DNA of 22,716 nucleotides, taken from positions 1 through 22,716 of the forward strand of contig CAYPHA010000071.1 of assembly GCA_964410215.1 (NCBI GenBank). Reading direction: 5' to 3'. Below the pieces are notes generated by a model. The model was not told where the DNA came from. It made no database searches and saw nothing but the letters and a program-made list of their open reading frames with translations. Source of the stretch: CAYPHA01 sp964410215. GTDB lineage: Bacteria > Calditrichota > Calditrichia > Calditrichales > CAYPHA01. The position numbers and the translations under genes are program-made. Positions 6,772-15,162 of this stretch are shown piece by piece. The first letter of the stretch is position 1; every line of letters begins with the position of its first letter.

Positions 6772-8034
6772 ATCAGACAACATCTAACTTACATCATGAT
6801 CCTGGTGGCACTAACCATCCCTTATGCACAGGAAGCGGATCCCATCACAGAGGCCATGAACCAGCAGCCTCCCGCCATCGATATCACCACCGGAGACGAA
6901 ATCCCATCCGAAGGATATTGTGATCAACCGTACGTCGTGAAGCTGGCCGACGGGACCTGGCTCTGTACCATGACTACCGGGAAAGGACATGAGGGTACCA
7001 TAGGCCAACATATCGTGTCCTGCCGCAGTGCCGATCGCGGAAAGACGTGGGAACCGCTGGTCGACATCGAGCCGGCCGACGGGCCGGAAGCCTCCTGGGT
7101 CATGCCCTATCTGACCTCGTACGGACGCGTCTATGTATTCTATACCTACAATGCGAAAAATATACGCGAAGTGCGCGCCGAAACCGACTATGCCAGGAAG
7201 CGGGTGGACACCCTCGGTGAATATGCCCTGAAATATTCTGATGACGGGGGTAAAACCTGGTCCGCGCAACGTTATTTCATTCCGGTCCGTGAAACACAGA
7301 TCGACCGGCGCAACCCCTACAAGGGCGAGATCCGCTTCTTCTGGGGCGTCGGCAAACCCATACGACACAAGGGAAGCCTGTATCTGGGATTCACCAAAGT
7401 CGGAAAATTTGGGGAAAATTTCATCGCGCTCAGCGAGGGCTGGTTTCTGCGCTGCGACAATATCGATACGGAACGCGATCCATCAAAACTTTCCTGGGAG
7501 ACGCTTCCCGACGGTGAAGACGGCCTGAAATCGCCGGAAGGTCCGATTGCGTCAGAGGTCAATCTGACCAGCCTGTCCGACGGCAGCCTGTTCTGCACCT
7601 ATCGCACTGTCGCCGGACATCCCTGTCATGCTTACTCCCGCGATGACGGCAGAAGCTGGACGCCTTCCGCTTTCATGACGTATGGTCCCGGAGGCAAGGT
7701 GGTTGATAATCCGCGCGCGGCCAACTTCGTCCGCAAGTTAACGGAAGGTCCTCACAAAGGGAAATACATCTACTGGTTCCACAATAATAATGGCACATCC
7801 TGGGACGATCGCAATCCCGCTTACCTGCTCGGTGGCACCGAGATCGACGGGCCGGATGGCAAGGTTATCAAGTGGGGCGAACCCGTGGCCATCCTTTATC
7901 ATAAGGATCCGAAGGTACGCATCAGCTATCCCGATTTCATCTGGGACGACGGGCTTTATATCACCGAAACCCAAAAGTCGATCGCCCGGGTTCATCGTAT
8001 TCCGGATGAACTCCTGCGGAGCCTGTGGAAATGA
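6769..8034 (+). CDS. Secreted sialidase-like (BNR/Asp-box propeller) protein
   Basis: The likely start is ATT at 6769 (421 residues), because a strong GGAGG precedes it and the extra residues complete a signal peptide: IIRQHLTYIMILVALT, with cleavage near YAQ-E. Starting at the ATG at 6796 would leave a signal with no charged end. Three Asp-box motifs of a six-bladed propeller are visible: SADRGKTW (residue ~87), SDDGGKTW (~157) and SRDDGRSW (~290). Proteins of this fold include exo-alpha-sialidases, but many relatives in sulfatase-rich glycan clusters act on other sugars or are untested. I cannot identify the arginine triad. It follows the EEP gene with an overlapping ribosome site and precedes two sulfatase genes, which suggests a shared glycan substrate. 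Confidence 0.82.
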   Translation: MIRQHLTYIMILVALTIPYAQEADPITEAMNQQPPAIDITTGDEIPSEGYCDQPYVVKLADGTWLCTMTTGKGHEGTIGQHIVSCRSADRGKTWEPLVDIEPADGPEASWVMPYLTSYGRVYVFYTYNAKNIREVRAETDYARKRVDTLGEYALKYSDDGGKTWSAQRYFIPVRETQIDRRNPYKGEIRFFWGVGKPIRHKGSLYLGFTKVGKFGENFIALSEGWFLRCDNIDTERDPSKLSWETLPDGEDGLKSPEGPIASEVNLTSLSDGSLFCTYRTVAGHPCHAYSRDDGRSWTPSAFMTYGPGGKVVDNPRAANFVRKLTEGPHKGKYIYWFHNNNGTSWDDRNPAYLLGGTEIDGPDGKVIKWGEPVAILYHKDPKVRISYPDFIWDDGLYITETQKSIARVHRIPDELLRSLWK

Positions 8035-8088
8035 GCTCTTGCCAGACAGGGAGCTGCAGATGATGCGATAATCCGCCTGCGGAGTGAA

Positions 8089-8117
8089 TTGTATATTAAA
8101 TAAATAGTGATTATAAT
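8089..8117 (+). promoter_or_regulatory. Possible sigma-70-type promoter before the sulfatase pair
   Basis: TTGTAT at 8089-8094 and TATAAT at 8112-8117 are separated by 17 bases. The site would give a leader of about 87 bases before the broken sulfatase gene. The 176-base gap after the sialidase-like gene makes a separate promoter plausible. Confidence 0.4.
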
Positions 8118-8210
8118 TACTGATGTCTTTCTTTTTAAGTACAACATATAGAGAAATTTGCCCGCCTATCAACGACATTTCACCAGGTCATTTAAAATGG
8201 GTAATGTAAT

Positions 8211-9107
8211 ATGAACCGACGTGACTTTCTGTTGGCAGCAGGTGCTACAGTGTGCCTTCCCTCTGCCTTCGTATCTTGTACAACCAGACAGAAGGGCGCC
8301 GATAAACCGAATATTATCCTTGTAATGGCTGATGACCAGGGCTGGGGGGATACCGGTTATTACCGGGAGATTACACTGCTTGATCAGCAGATCGGTCGCC
8401 TGCGCAGAGAAATTAAAGATATGGGGATTACCGATAACACGATCCTCTGGTACTGCAGTGATAATGGCGGGTTGGTCGAAGAAACCTCCGGCGGCCGGGA
8501 GAAGAAGGGCAGCATCTACGAAGGCGGCCTGCGCGTTCCAGGGATCATCGAATGGCCCGCGCGGGAGCTCAAAGGGCGAACAGCGGTACCGGTGTCCACC
8601 TGTGACATGTACCCCACCCTTTTGGCTATGGCAGGAATAAAGTCCGATAATCCGCACCCGCTCGATGGGATTGATGTAAGCCCTGTCATTACAGGATCAA
8701 CAGCCAAGCGCAGCAAGCCGATGGGTTTCTGGCATAAATTGCAGGGCGGACAAGGCACCTGGAGCGACCGGATCCTGAAAGCCATCATGGAAAAGCAACA
8801 GGCGAATGCTCCGCTGCCGCATGATCCATCACGCATGCGCAAGGATGTCGATGAATTTCCCCCGTTCCCGGAAGAAACCACGACCGGACATGCGGCCTGG
8901 AATGACTGGCCCTGGAAGCTGCATCGAATCAACGGCGATACATTCGAGTTGTACAATCTGGCAGATGATCCTATGGAAACGACCGATCTTTCCGATGATC
9001 CCGGACACCTGCAGCGGTTGGAAGGGATGAAAAATGAGCTGGATGCCTGGATGCGTTCCGTTCTGCGTAGCCTCAATGGCGACGATTATACTTTAGAACA
9101 GGGATAA
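8211..9107 (+). pseudogene. Sulfatase that lost its catalytic core (in-frame deletion)
   Basis: The 298-residue frame begins with a Tat signal (MNRRDFLLAAG) and the sulfatase metal motif ILVMADDQGWGD (Asp41, Asp42). At residues ~50-53 it jumps directly to REITLLDQQIGRLRREI, which normally lies far downstream. The C-terminal half is complete: WYCSDNG with Asp84 and Asn85, YEGGLRVPGIIEWPA, GFWHKLQGGQGT and FELYNLADDPMETTDL. Sulfatases of this type are about 450-500 residues long. The missing ~170 residues include the CxPSR formylglycine site and the KWH segment, so normal sulfatase activity is impossible. The frame is open on both sides, which points to a recent deletion, an assembly collapse, or retention as a non-catalytic protein. 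The ribosome site is weak. The next gene is an intact sulfatase 47 bases downstream. Confidence 0.85.
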
Positions 9108-9154
9108 TCCCTGCACGAAGAAATAGATCTACAGCGTAAATAAAGGAGTATCTC

Positions 9155-10636
9155 ATGTACAAAAGACGCGACTTTCTTAAAACCCTGCCGGCAATGACAC
9201 TGGCGATGCCTTCTATATTGGCATCAGAACCTCAGCAGAAAAAGCCTAATTTTATCCAGATTTTGACGGATGATCAGGGATGGGGTGATCTCGCTTCCTT
9301 CGGTCACCAGTTCATTCAATCACCGCATATTGACCGGCTGGCCGGAGAAGGCATTAAATTCACCCATTGTTATTCCGCAGATTCCGTCTGCTCGCCATCA
9401 CGCGCCTCCATTCTGACGGGCCGAACGCCTTTCCGGAACGGTGTATACCGCTGGATCCCGGCCAATCATTTCTGTCACCTACCAGAAGAAGAAATCACCC
9501 TACCTCAATTGTTGCGTAAAAACGGCTATCAGACCGCCCATTTTGGCAAGTGGCACCTGAGTCATTTCTCGGAACGCAAGTTTGGTGAAACCGAAGACGA
9601 CTATGACAGCTTCGCTTTGGGCGGCGCTCCTGATCAACCGAGTATGCATGACTACGGTTATGATTACTGGTTTGCAACGGGAAACGTGGCCCGGCCAAAT
9701 CACAAAAATCCGTTGAATTTTTTTCTCAACGGTAAAGCCATGGGCAAGATGGAGGGATTCTCGGCACAAATCGTCGCCGATCAAATTGTCCAATGGTTCC
9801 GGCATCACCGCAAGACGAACAAGCCCTTTTTCCTCACGGTCTGGCTTCACGAACCGCACGGACCGGTAAACAGTGATCCCGAATTTACGGCAAAATACGA
9901 CAAGCTCCCTGATGCCAGTCTTCGTCAGTACCTGGCCAATATCACGCAGATCGACGAAGCGGTCGGTACGATCGTCCAGTCCCTGAAAGAGGCCGGCGTT
10001 TATGATGATACGCTGATCTGGTACACCAGCGACAACGGACCGGAAGGCGGGCATGAGTACGGTACCTTTAACACGAGTGACGGCCCTTATGGCGGCAGCC
10101 GGTATCGCGGCAGTACCGGCGGGTTGCGCGGACGTAAACGCCACACCCACGAAGGCGGCATCCGCGTTCCGGGTATTATTTCCTGGCCGGCCGGTTTAAA
10201 AAGGTTCGGCACGATGCCGGGCGGCGTCTGCGGTGAACCGGTTATCGGATCAGACGTATTCCCGACATTGCTGGACATCGCCGGTATTCCCCTGCCCGTG
10301 AACCGAACGCTTGACAGCGCTTCCATCCTGCCCTTATTGCAGGAAAAACCGTTTATCCGTCCCCGCCCGCTCTACTGGAGGAACCACTTTCATCACTTCA
10401 GGATTGCGCTGCGGGATGGTGAATGGAAAATCATCGCTGATTCCCGACGCATGGAGTTCGAATTATACAATCTGCGAATCGATCCGAGGGAAACCACTGA
10501 CCTGTCTGCGCACGAACCGGCAAAATTTCTGGCAATGAAAAAAGCACTGATCGATTATGACCGGGAGGTCATCGCCGAAGGGCCCAAATGGTGGCAGCGT
10601 GAAAAGCAGCACCGGGAGTCCATCCCGGTTGATTAA
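9155..10636 (+). CDS. Tat-exported formylglycine-dependent sulfatase
   Basis: This 493-residue enzyme has a strong ribosome site (AGGAG) before the ATG and a twin-arginine signal (YKRRDFLKTLPAM). It is a type I sulfatase (S1 family), which removes sulfate esters from sugars using a formylglycine made from the active-site Cys. The key pieces are all present: metal-binding DDQ (Asp39, Asp40), CSPSRASILTGR with Cys79 as the residue to be matured, GKWHLSH near residue 130, LHEPHGP, the metal pair in TSDNGPEGG, and the C-terminal FELYNLRIDPRETTDL strand. Length is normal for the family. Maturation would need a formylglycine-generating or anaerobic maturase encoded elsewhere. It lies 47 bases after the broken sulfatase and is probably co-transcribed with it. 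Exact sulfate position and sugar cannot be read from the sequence. Confidence 0.95.
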   Translation: MYKRRDFLKTLPAMTLAMPSILASEPQQKKPNFIQILTDDQGWGDLASFGHQFIQSPHIDRLAGEGIKFTHCYSADSVCSPSRASILTGRTPFRNGVYRWIPANHFCHLPEEEITLPQLLRKNGYQTAHFGKWHLSHFSERKFGETEDDYDSFALGGAPDQPSMHDYGYDYWFATGNVARPNHKNPLNFFLNGKAMGKMEGFSAQIVADQIVQWFRHHRKTNKPFFLTVWLHEPHGPVNSDPEFTAKYDKLPDASLRQYLANITQIDEAVGTIVQSLKEAGVYDDTLIWYTSDNGPEGGHEYGTFNTSDGPYGGSRYRGSTGGLRGRKRHTHEGGIRVPGIISWPAGLKRFGTMPGGVCGEPVIGSDVFPTLLDIAGIPLPVNRTLDSASILPLLQEKPFIRPRPLYWRNHFHHFRIALRDGEWKIIADSRRMEFELYNLRIDPRETTDLSAHEPAKFLAMKKALIDYDREVIAEGPKWWQREKQHRESIPVD

Positions 10637-10648
10637 AAACATTAATTT

Positions 10649-10727
10649 ACTTTTTGTCTGGTCAAAAAGTAACAAAAAACCCTGGTCCCGGTGTAACCGG
10701 GAAACTCGTCCCGATTAACATCGGGAC
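10649..10727. repeat. Cluster of three consecutive palindromes
   Basis: Three hairpins follow each other: ACTTTTTG/CAAAAAGT at 10649-10670, TCCCGGT/ACCGGGA at 10686-10702, and GTCCCGAT/ATCGGGAC at 10708-10727. The first lies 13 bases after the sulfatase stop codon and may help end transcription, though there is no classical GC stem followed by a T run. The style recalls dispersed intergenic palindromes of FCB genomes. Confidence 0.6.
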
Positions 10728-10883
10728 TCAAACATAAATTCCGCCCAAATCACAGGCCCAGTGAGCATGGTAAAAAACATTATTCATACTATATAATTTC
10801 TTATGCTCAGTAGATCGTATGTGAAAAATTGAATCCAAAATAATATAAAAGTAAGACATTATGATAAAGGGAGAATTCTCTAA

Positions 10884-12512
10884 ATGCGAAATAAAACAAC
10901 CACGAATATCTTGCTGGTGATTCTGATCGTTTTATCATCATGCAGCCGGCCGGAAGAGAAAAAAGCGCTGACCTGGGAACAGCTCAGCGCCATGTATGAA
11001 TGCCCGTCCTGGTACACCGACGCCAAACTCGGCATCTGGACCCATTGGGGACCGCAGACTCATCCGCTGCGCGGCGGAGGCTGGTACGCACGACATATGT
11101 ACATGGAGGATGTCGGTAACCAGCACTGGGGAAAAGATGCCTACGCCTTCCACAACGAGCGTTTCGGTCACCCTTCCGAAGTGGGTTACAAGGATGTGCT
11201 TCATGACTGGAAAACACCGAATCTGGATACCGACGCCCTGCTCACTTATTTCAAGGACGATCTGGGTGCCCGCTACTTCGTGGCCATGGCCAACCATCAC
11301 GATCATTTCGACTGCTGGGAATCCACCCACCACCCCTGGAATTCGGTGGACATCGGCCCTAAACGGGACCTGGTCGGCGAATTTGCAGCCGCGGCAAAGA
11401 AGGCAGGTCTGCCCTTCGGCGTCAGCTCGCATGATGACCGCTATCTCGAATGGTGGAAACCCGCCTTTGGTGCTGACACAGAAGGGCCCAAAAAGGGCAT
11501 TCCTTACGACGGACACATGACGAAGGAAGACGGCACAGGCACCTGGTGGGAAGGGCTTGATCCCGCCGATCTCTATGGCCTGCCGCCGGAAAAACGCACG
11601 CCGGAGTGGCTGGAACGTGTTAAACAGAACTGGGTCCTGCGTCATATCGAACTGGTTGAAAAGTACGATGTGGACATGCTCTGGTTTGACGGCTACAATT
11701 TCCCCTATAATGAATACGGCCGCCGGGTGTGTGAACGGTTCTATAATAATAGTCTGAACAAAGACGGTAAGATTAATGTCGTGTTGGCCGGAAAACCGTT
11801 CGGACTGCCCGAATCTGATCAAAAAGGCTGGATTCCGGACTACGAACGCGGGGTGCCCAACGAGCCACCCGGTCGCCCTTTCCAATCGATCACCACCGTT
11901 CGCACATGGTTCTATAAGCAGGATCACGGTTCGAAAGCCCGTCATAATGCCCGCACCCTTGCCGAAATTTTCGCCGATGTGCTGAGCAAGGGCGGCAATC
12001 TGCTGCTCAATGTCGAGCTGACCAGCGACGGCAGCCTGCCTCCGGACCTGAAACACATCTATGACGCTTTCGGGGCATGGGTAAAAGTCAATGCACCGGC
12101 CATCTACGGCAGCCGGCCCTGGAAAACACCCGGTGACAACCGTCCTGAAGACCTGATCACCCGTCAGCAGCTCGACGAAACCGACCTCAAGCAGGCCGAG
12201 GGACACCATGACCAGTTCAATGAACGAACCGTGGATAGTCCCGCCTATCCCCATGACGAGGTGCGTTTCACCACACGCGGGGATAAATTGTACATCTTCG
12301 TCCTCAATCCGGCACCGGGTGCGATTCGTCTGCCCACCCTGGGTAAGGACTCGCAACATAAGCCCGGTACGATAACAGCCATTCGTCTGCTCGGCGGTGA
12401 CGCCGTCAGTTTTACCCAGAACAGTGACGCGTTGATTCTGGAGGTACCAGCCGAACGGCCGGACGAATATACCGCCGTATTTGAAGTCAACGGTGCATTT
12501 ATAAGTCAATAG
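10884..12512 (+). CDS. GH29 alpha-L-fucosidase lipoprotein
   Basis: This 542-residue protein starts after GGGAG and has a lipoprotein signal ending LSSC (Cys20). It matches glycoside hydrolase family 29, retaining enzymes that release alpha-L-fucose. The (beta/alpha)8 barrel begins near residue 41 with WYTDAKLGIWTHWGP, then ARYFVAMANHHDHFDCWES, and VDMLWFDGYN, whose Asp269 is the expected nucleophile. YERGVPNE (Glu321) is a possible acid/base residue, although this position varies in the family. GGNLLLNV near residue 370 closes the barrel. The remaining ~150 residues are a beta-rich C-terminal domain (DKLYIFVLNP). Tight linkage with sulfatases suggests a sulfated fucose-containing substrate. 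The 247-base gap before the gene, with palindromes, suggests its own promoter. Confidence 0.93.
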   Translation: MRNKTTTNILLVILIVLSSCSRPEEKKALTWEQLSAMYECPSWYTDAKLGIWTHWGPQTHPLRGGGWYARHMYMEDVGNQHWGKDAYAFHNERFGHPSEVGYKDVLHDWKTPNLDTDALLTYFKDDLGARYFVAMANHHDHFDCWESTHHPWNSVDIGPKRDLVGEFAAAAKKAGLPFGVSSHDDRYLEWWKPAFGADTEGPKKGIPYDGHMTKEDGTGTWWEGLDPADLYGLPPEKRTPEWLERVKQNWVLRHIELVEKYDVDMLWFDGYNFPYNEYGRRVCERFYNNSLNKDGKINVVLAGKPFGLPESDQKGWIPDYERGVPNEPPGRPFQSITTVRTWFYKQDHGSKARHNARTLAEIFADVLSKGGNLLLNVELTSDGSLPPDLKHIYDAFGAWVKVNAPAIYGSRPWKTPGDNRPEDLITRQQLDETDLKQAEGHHDQFNERTVDSPAYPHDEVRFTTRGDKLYIFVLNPAPGAIRLPTLGKDSQHKPGTITAIRLLGGDAVSFTQNSDALILEVPAERPDEYTAVFEVNGAFISQ

Positions 12513-12636
12513 TATTTGAAATTGGCAAGTTAACTTAAAAATCATAGTGCTAAAACCAGTCCAAAATTCCAAAAGGCTATGAAGCAGAACATACCCGAGC
12601 CTGTTTATCTGGAACTCCATTGATTAAAGAATTGAA

Positions 12637-12667
12637 TTGTAAATAGCAGATAAAATAAATAGCTTTT
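12637..12667 (+). promoter_or_regulatory. Possible Bacteroidota-type promoter
   Basis: TTG at 12637-12639 is followed after 20 bases by TAGCTTTT, close to the TTTG-N19-21-TAnnTTTG consensus known from Bacteroidota. It lies 42 bases before the lipoprotein start at 12710. Confidence 0.35.
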
Positions 12668-12709
12668 CACATATAATCACAAAAGTACCATATTTACAGG
12701 AACTTTCGT

Positions 12710-13393
12710 ATGAAAAACCTATCAATACTCATACTCATTCTCAGTTTGGCTGCAAGTTTCATTGCCTGTGCCACTCAAACAGGGGAAAAGTCCGCTTTAG
12801 ATACCGAAAACAAGGATTCTATCTATACCGCCTTATTAATGAATCATTTGAGAAGTAACTTCGATGATATACATGATGTATCGATGCGTTTTCATCATAT
12901 GGACCATAACCTTAACGGTATCATCACCATTCAAATGCACTGGGAAAACGGGCATATGACAGCCTCTGAGGTCATGATGAATGAAACAAACAATGAAGAT
13001 TTTGCACAAGCCCTGATCACAAATATTGAGAAATGGGATATAAAAGATTTGGCAGGTCCGTTTGATTTAGCCCTCCCCTTCCGGATAAAGATTGTTGGAA
13101 GTGATGATCCGACTTTTTCCCAAAAAGGGATCATAACCGGCGAAGTGGCCGATGAAAACAATCATCCGGTTCATAGCGCAAAAATACATTTCCGGTCTTC
13201 AGACAATAAAAGGGATACGCTGCGCAGTTGTTCTTCAAATCGTGAGGGTATTTTTGTTAGAACACTCATTCCTGCAGGAAGCTGGGATATTGAATGTAGA
13301 ATGCCCGGTTATAAAAAAGTTTTCCTAAAAAACCTGAAGATTCAACCTGGTGAACATATACGCAAAAGGCTCACGCTGGAGCAAAATAGTTAA
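12710..13393 (+). CDS. Lipoprotein with AgmX/TonB-C-like and carboxypeptidase-regulatory-like domains
   Basis: The 227-residue product has a signal peptide ending FIAC (Cys20), read as a lipoprotein signal, and AGGAA upstream of the ATG. Residues ~70-128 (GIITIQMHWENGHMTASEVM then NIEKWDIK and LPFRIKI) have the layout of the AgmX/PglI C-terminal domain, a relative of the TonB C-terminus. Residues ~144-225 (IITGEVADENNHPVHSAKI then PAGSWDIECRMPGYKKV) resemble a carboxypeptidase-regulatory-like beta-sandwich. Such lipoproteins are envelope-associated, but no specific function is known to me. The DNA is more AT-rich than the sulfatase and fucosidase genes, and a separate promoter is likely, so it may not belong to the catabolic set. 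Confidence 0.75.
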   Translation: MKNLSILILILSLAASFIACATQTGEKSALDTENKDSIYTALLMNHLRSNFDDIHDVSMRFHHMDHNLNGIITIQMHWENGHMTASEVMMNETNNEDFAQALITNIEKWDIKDLAGPFDLALPFRIKIVGSDDPTFSQKGIITGEVADENNHPVHSAKIHFRSSDNKRDTLRSCSSNREGIFVRTLIPAGSWDIECRMPGYKKVFLKNLKIQPGEHIRKRLTLEQNS

Positions 13394-13457
13394 AGCCCTG
13401 ACTTCAGAAAGGACATCCACCCGCCGCAGAGTGCTGCCGGAAATATTAAATGATACA

Positions 13458-13474
13458 GGCTGACAGGATCAGCC
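13458..13474. terminator. Possible shared hairpin between convergent genes
   Basis: GGCTGA and TCAGCC form a six-base-pair stem with a five-base loop between the convergent lipoprotein and serine hydrolase genes. There is no T run, so a terminator role is weakly supported. Confidence 0.35.
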
Positions 13475-13476
13475 GG

Positions 13477-14922
13477 TCAGCGTTTAATTTTCTTATAATA
13501 ATTATCATGGTTTACGTAGTGTATGATCCGGCCGTCCTCATCACGCACGAATACGAGCGTTTCGCCGGGTTCCCCGTCATCCCGCACCCGTTGAAAGGTA
13601 TCAGCGGAAACATGGGTGAAAAAACTCAGTGCATCGGCGGGGCTGTCGGTCGGGAGTGGCAAAATGACCAGTTTCTCACCCCATTCGGATACGTAGGTTT
13701 CAGGCCACCAGGGCAATAAGCTGAAATGACCGGTATACTCCTGCAGGTTTTTCTTTTCTTTTGTTTTATCTTCTGATTTTTTCTCGTCGCTATTCTCAGC
13801 TTTATCCAACAACGCACTGATGCCCTTAACGTATTTTCCCGGGCTGGTACCGCTGGCGTTGATCATGACGGAAAACGCCCGTTTGTTTTTCAGATCCAGT
13901 TGCAGCGTGGACCGGTAACCGGGACAGGATCCGCCGTGGCCGACCCAGGTATGTCCATTCGAACCTTTATATACGCCAAATCCTAATCCCCGCGTTGTTT
14001 CCCAATCCGGATCGGTCCAGTGTACCCGCTGCATGTTTTTCAGCGTGGACGGCCTGAGGATTTCCGTCACGGTCGTATCGCGCAACCGGAACTGCCAGGC
14101 GGCAAACCGGGCCAGATCCTGCACGTTAGAGGAGAAACCGGCGGCCGGTCCGATACCGTTAGCCTGAAAAAATTGGACCTTTTCCCGGTTGCCTTTTCGT
14201 GTCTGTGCACTGTAACCGACGGCCAGCTGCATTCCATAAAGTTCTTCGGGAAGCTTTGTCCGGATATCCGTCAGGCCTAATGGCATCAGAATATGTTTCT
14301 GTACATATTCGGCAAAGGGCTCCCCTGATACCTCTTCGACAAGCTGACCCAGGAGCGCAAGCCCAAGATTGCTGTACTGGTAATAGGTGGCTGCAGGATA
14401 TAACGTTTCCTGTTCGGCCAGCTTGCGGTCAATCTGCTCCCGTGTCGGGAAAGGAAAATCCGGGCCGGTCCAGTAAGGATAGGCGGCTTCCCTCGGCAGA
14501 CCGGATGAATGCGTCAGCAGGCTTCGAATAGTAATGGGACCGCTCTCAGGATATTTCTGTTCTAACGTGTAGGAGGGTAACACATCTTCCACCCGGTCAT
14601 CCAGCCGCAGTTTGCCTTCATCGTATAATTTCATGATAGCGACGGAGGTAAACAGTTTGGAAATGGAACATATACTGAACAGCGTGGATGGTTCCGCCGC
14701 GATTTTTTGTTCTGCATTAGCGAAGCCGAAAGCACCGGACCAGAGCACATCCTGATCCTCGAGAACAATGGCCGTTATGCCGGGCAGTTGTTCAAAGTCC
14801 TTCTGTGCCTCCAGCCAGACGTCGACCAATTTTAACGCATCGGAATAATCTTTATCACTCTCTTTTGCAAACGCATTAAAACAGAAAGCAAATACTACAA
14901 ATAATATTACCAGATTTTTCAT
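13477..14922 (-). CDS. Secreted class C beta-lactamase-type serine hydrolase
   Basis: The 481-residue protein begins with a clear signal peptide (MKNLVILFVVFAF to AFA-K). The catalytic set of the class C beta-lactamase / D-Ala-D-Ala carboxypeptidase fold is complete: SISK (Ser86, Lys89), YSN (Tyr183) and HGG (His329), the last replacing KTG. Supporting motifs are LLTHSSGLP and NLGLALLG. A Lys- and Glu-rich linker near residues 390-410 leads to a C-terminal beta domain (EYTGHFSLL). Members include esterases and peptidases as well as beta-lactamases, and a resistance role is not implied. In this setting an esterase acting on acetylated glycans or on the cell wall is possible. It is divergent from the propeller lipoprotein gene. 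Confidence 0.92.
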   Translation of the reverse strand: MKNLVILFVVFAFCFNAFAKESDKDYSDALKLVDVWLEAQKDFEQLPGITAIVLEDQDVLWSGAFGFANAEQKIAAEPSTLFSICSISKLFTSVAIMKLYDEGKLRLDDRVEDVLPSYTLEQKYPESGPITIRSLLTHSSGLPREAAYPYWTGPDFPFPTREQIDRKLAEQETLYPAATYYQYSNLGLALLGQLVEEVSGEPFAEYVQKHILMPLGLTDIRTKLPEELYGMQLAVGYSAQTRKGNREKVQFFQANGIGPAAGFSSNVQDLARFAAWQFRLRDTTVTEILRPSTLKNMQRVHWTDPDWETTRGLGFGVYKGSNGHTWVGHGGSCPGYRSTLQLDLKNKRAFSVMINASGTSPGKYVKGISALLDKAENSDEKKSEDKTKEKKNLQEYTGHFSLLPWWPETYVSEWGEKLVILPLPTDSPADALSFFTHVSADTFQRVRDDGEPGETLVFVRDEDGRIIHYVNHDNYYKKIKR

Positions 14923-15086
14923 ATCAGACCCCGGGATTATTTATGATACAGGTATTTTCAAACCAGAACACAGGAAGTATACGAATAATTCTGATTTCAG
15001 GAAACCACCACAAAATGTTTAATTCATATTATATTAATTTAAAATGATGATCCGAATTGAATTTTTAACAAATTTTTGACAAGACT

Positions 15087-15119
15087 TTTGAATCCTTATG
15101 ACAACGCCTCATACTTTTT
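15087..15119 (+). promoter_or_regulatory. Possible Bacteroidota-type promoter
   Basis: TTTTG at 15086-15090 is followed after 21 bases by TACTTTTT at 15112-15119, near the TTTG-N19-21-TAnnTTTG consensus. It lies 43 bases before the preferred start of the propeller lipoprotein. Confidence 0.35.
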
Positions 15120-15162
15120 ATATTATATTTCTGTCAGGTTTTCCTTTGATAGGAGTTTAGTC

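Noticed and set aside
6811..7368. 185-residue minus-strand frame
   Set aside because: Antisense to the sialidase-like gene, with a low-complexity, unlikely composition.
9500..10150. 216-residue minus-strand frame
   Set aside because: Antisense to the sulfatase at 9155, with no recognisable motif or ribosome site.
10938..12620. 560-residue open frame on the minus strand
   Set aside because: It is antisense to the GH29 fucosidase, whose motifs are clear. The translation shows no domain, and long shadow frames are expected opposite GC-rich coding sequence.
13477..14922. Antibiotic-resistance beta-lactamase
   Set aside because: The fold and SISK/YSN/HGG motifs are shared by many esterases and peptidases. 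HGG instead of KTG and the extra C-terminal domain argue against a dedicated beta-lactamase.
15076..15162. Longer start of the propeller lipoprotein at a TTG
   Set aside because: The ATG at 15163 has a good ribosome site and gives a proper lipoprotein signal. The extension overlaps the likely promoter.
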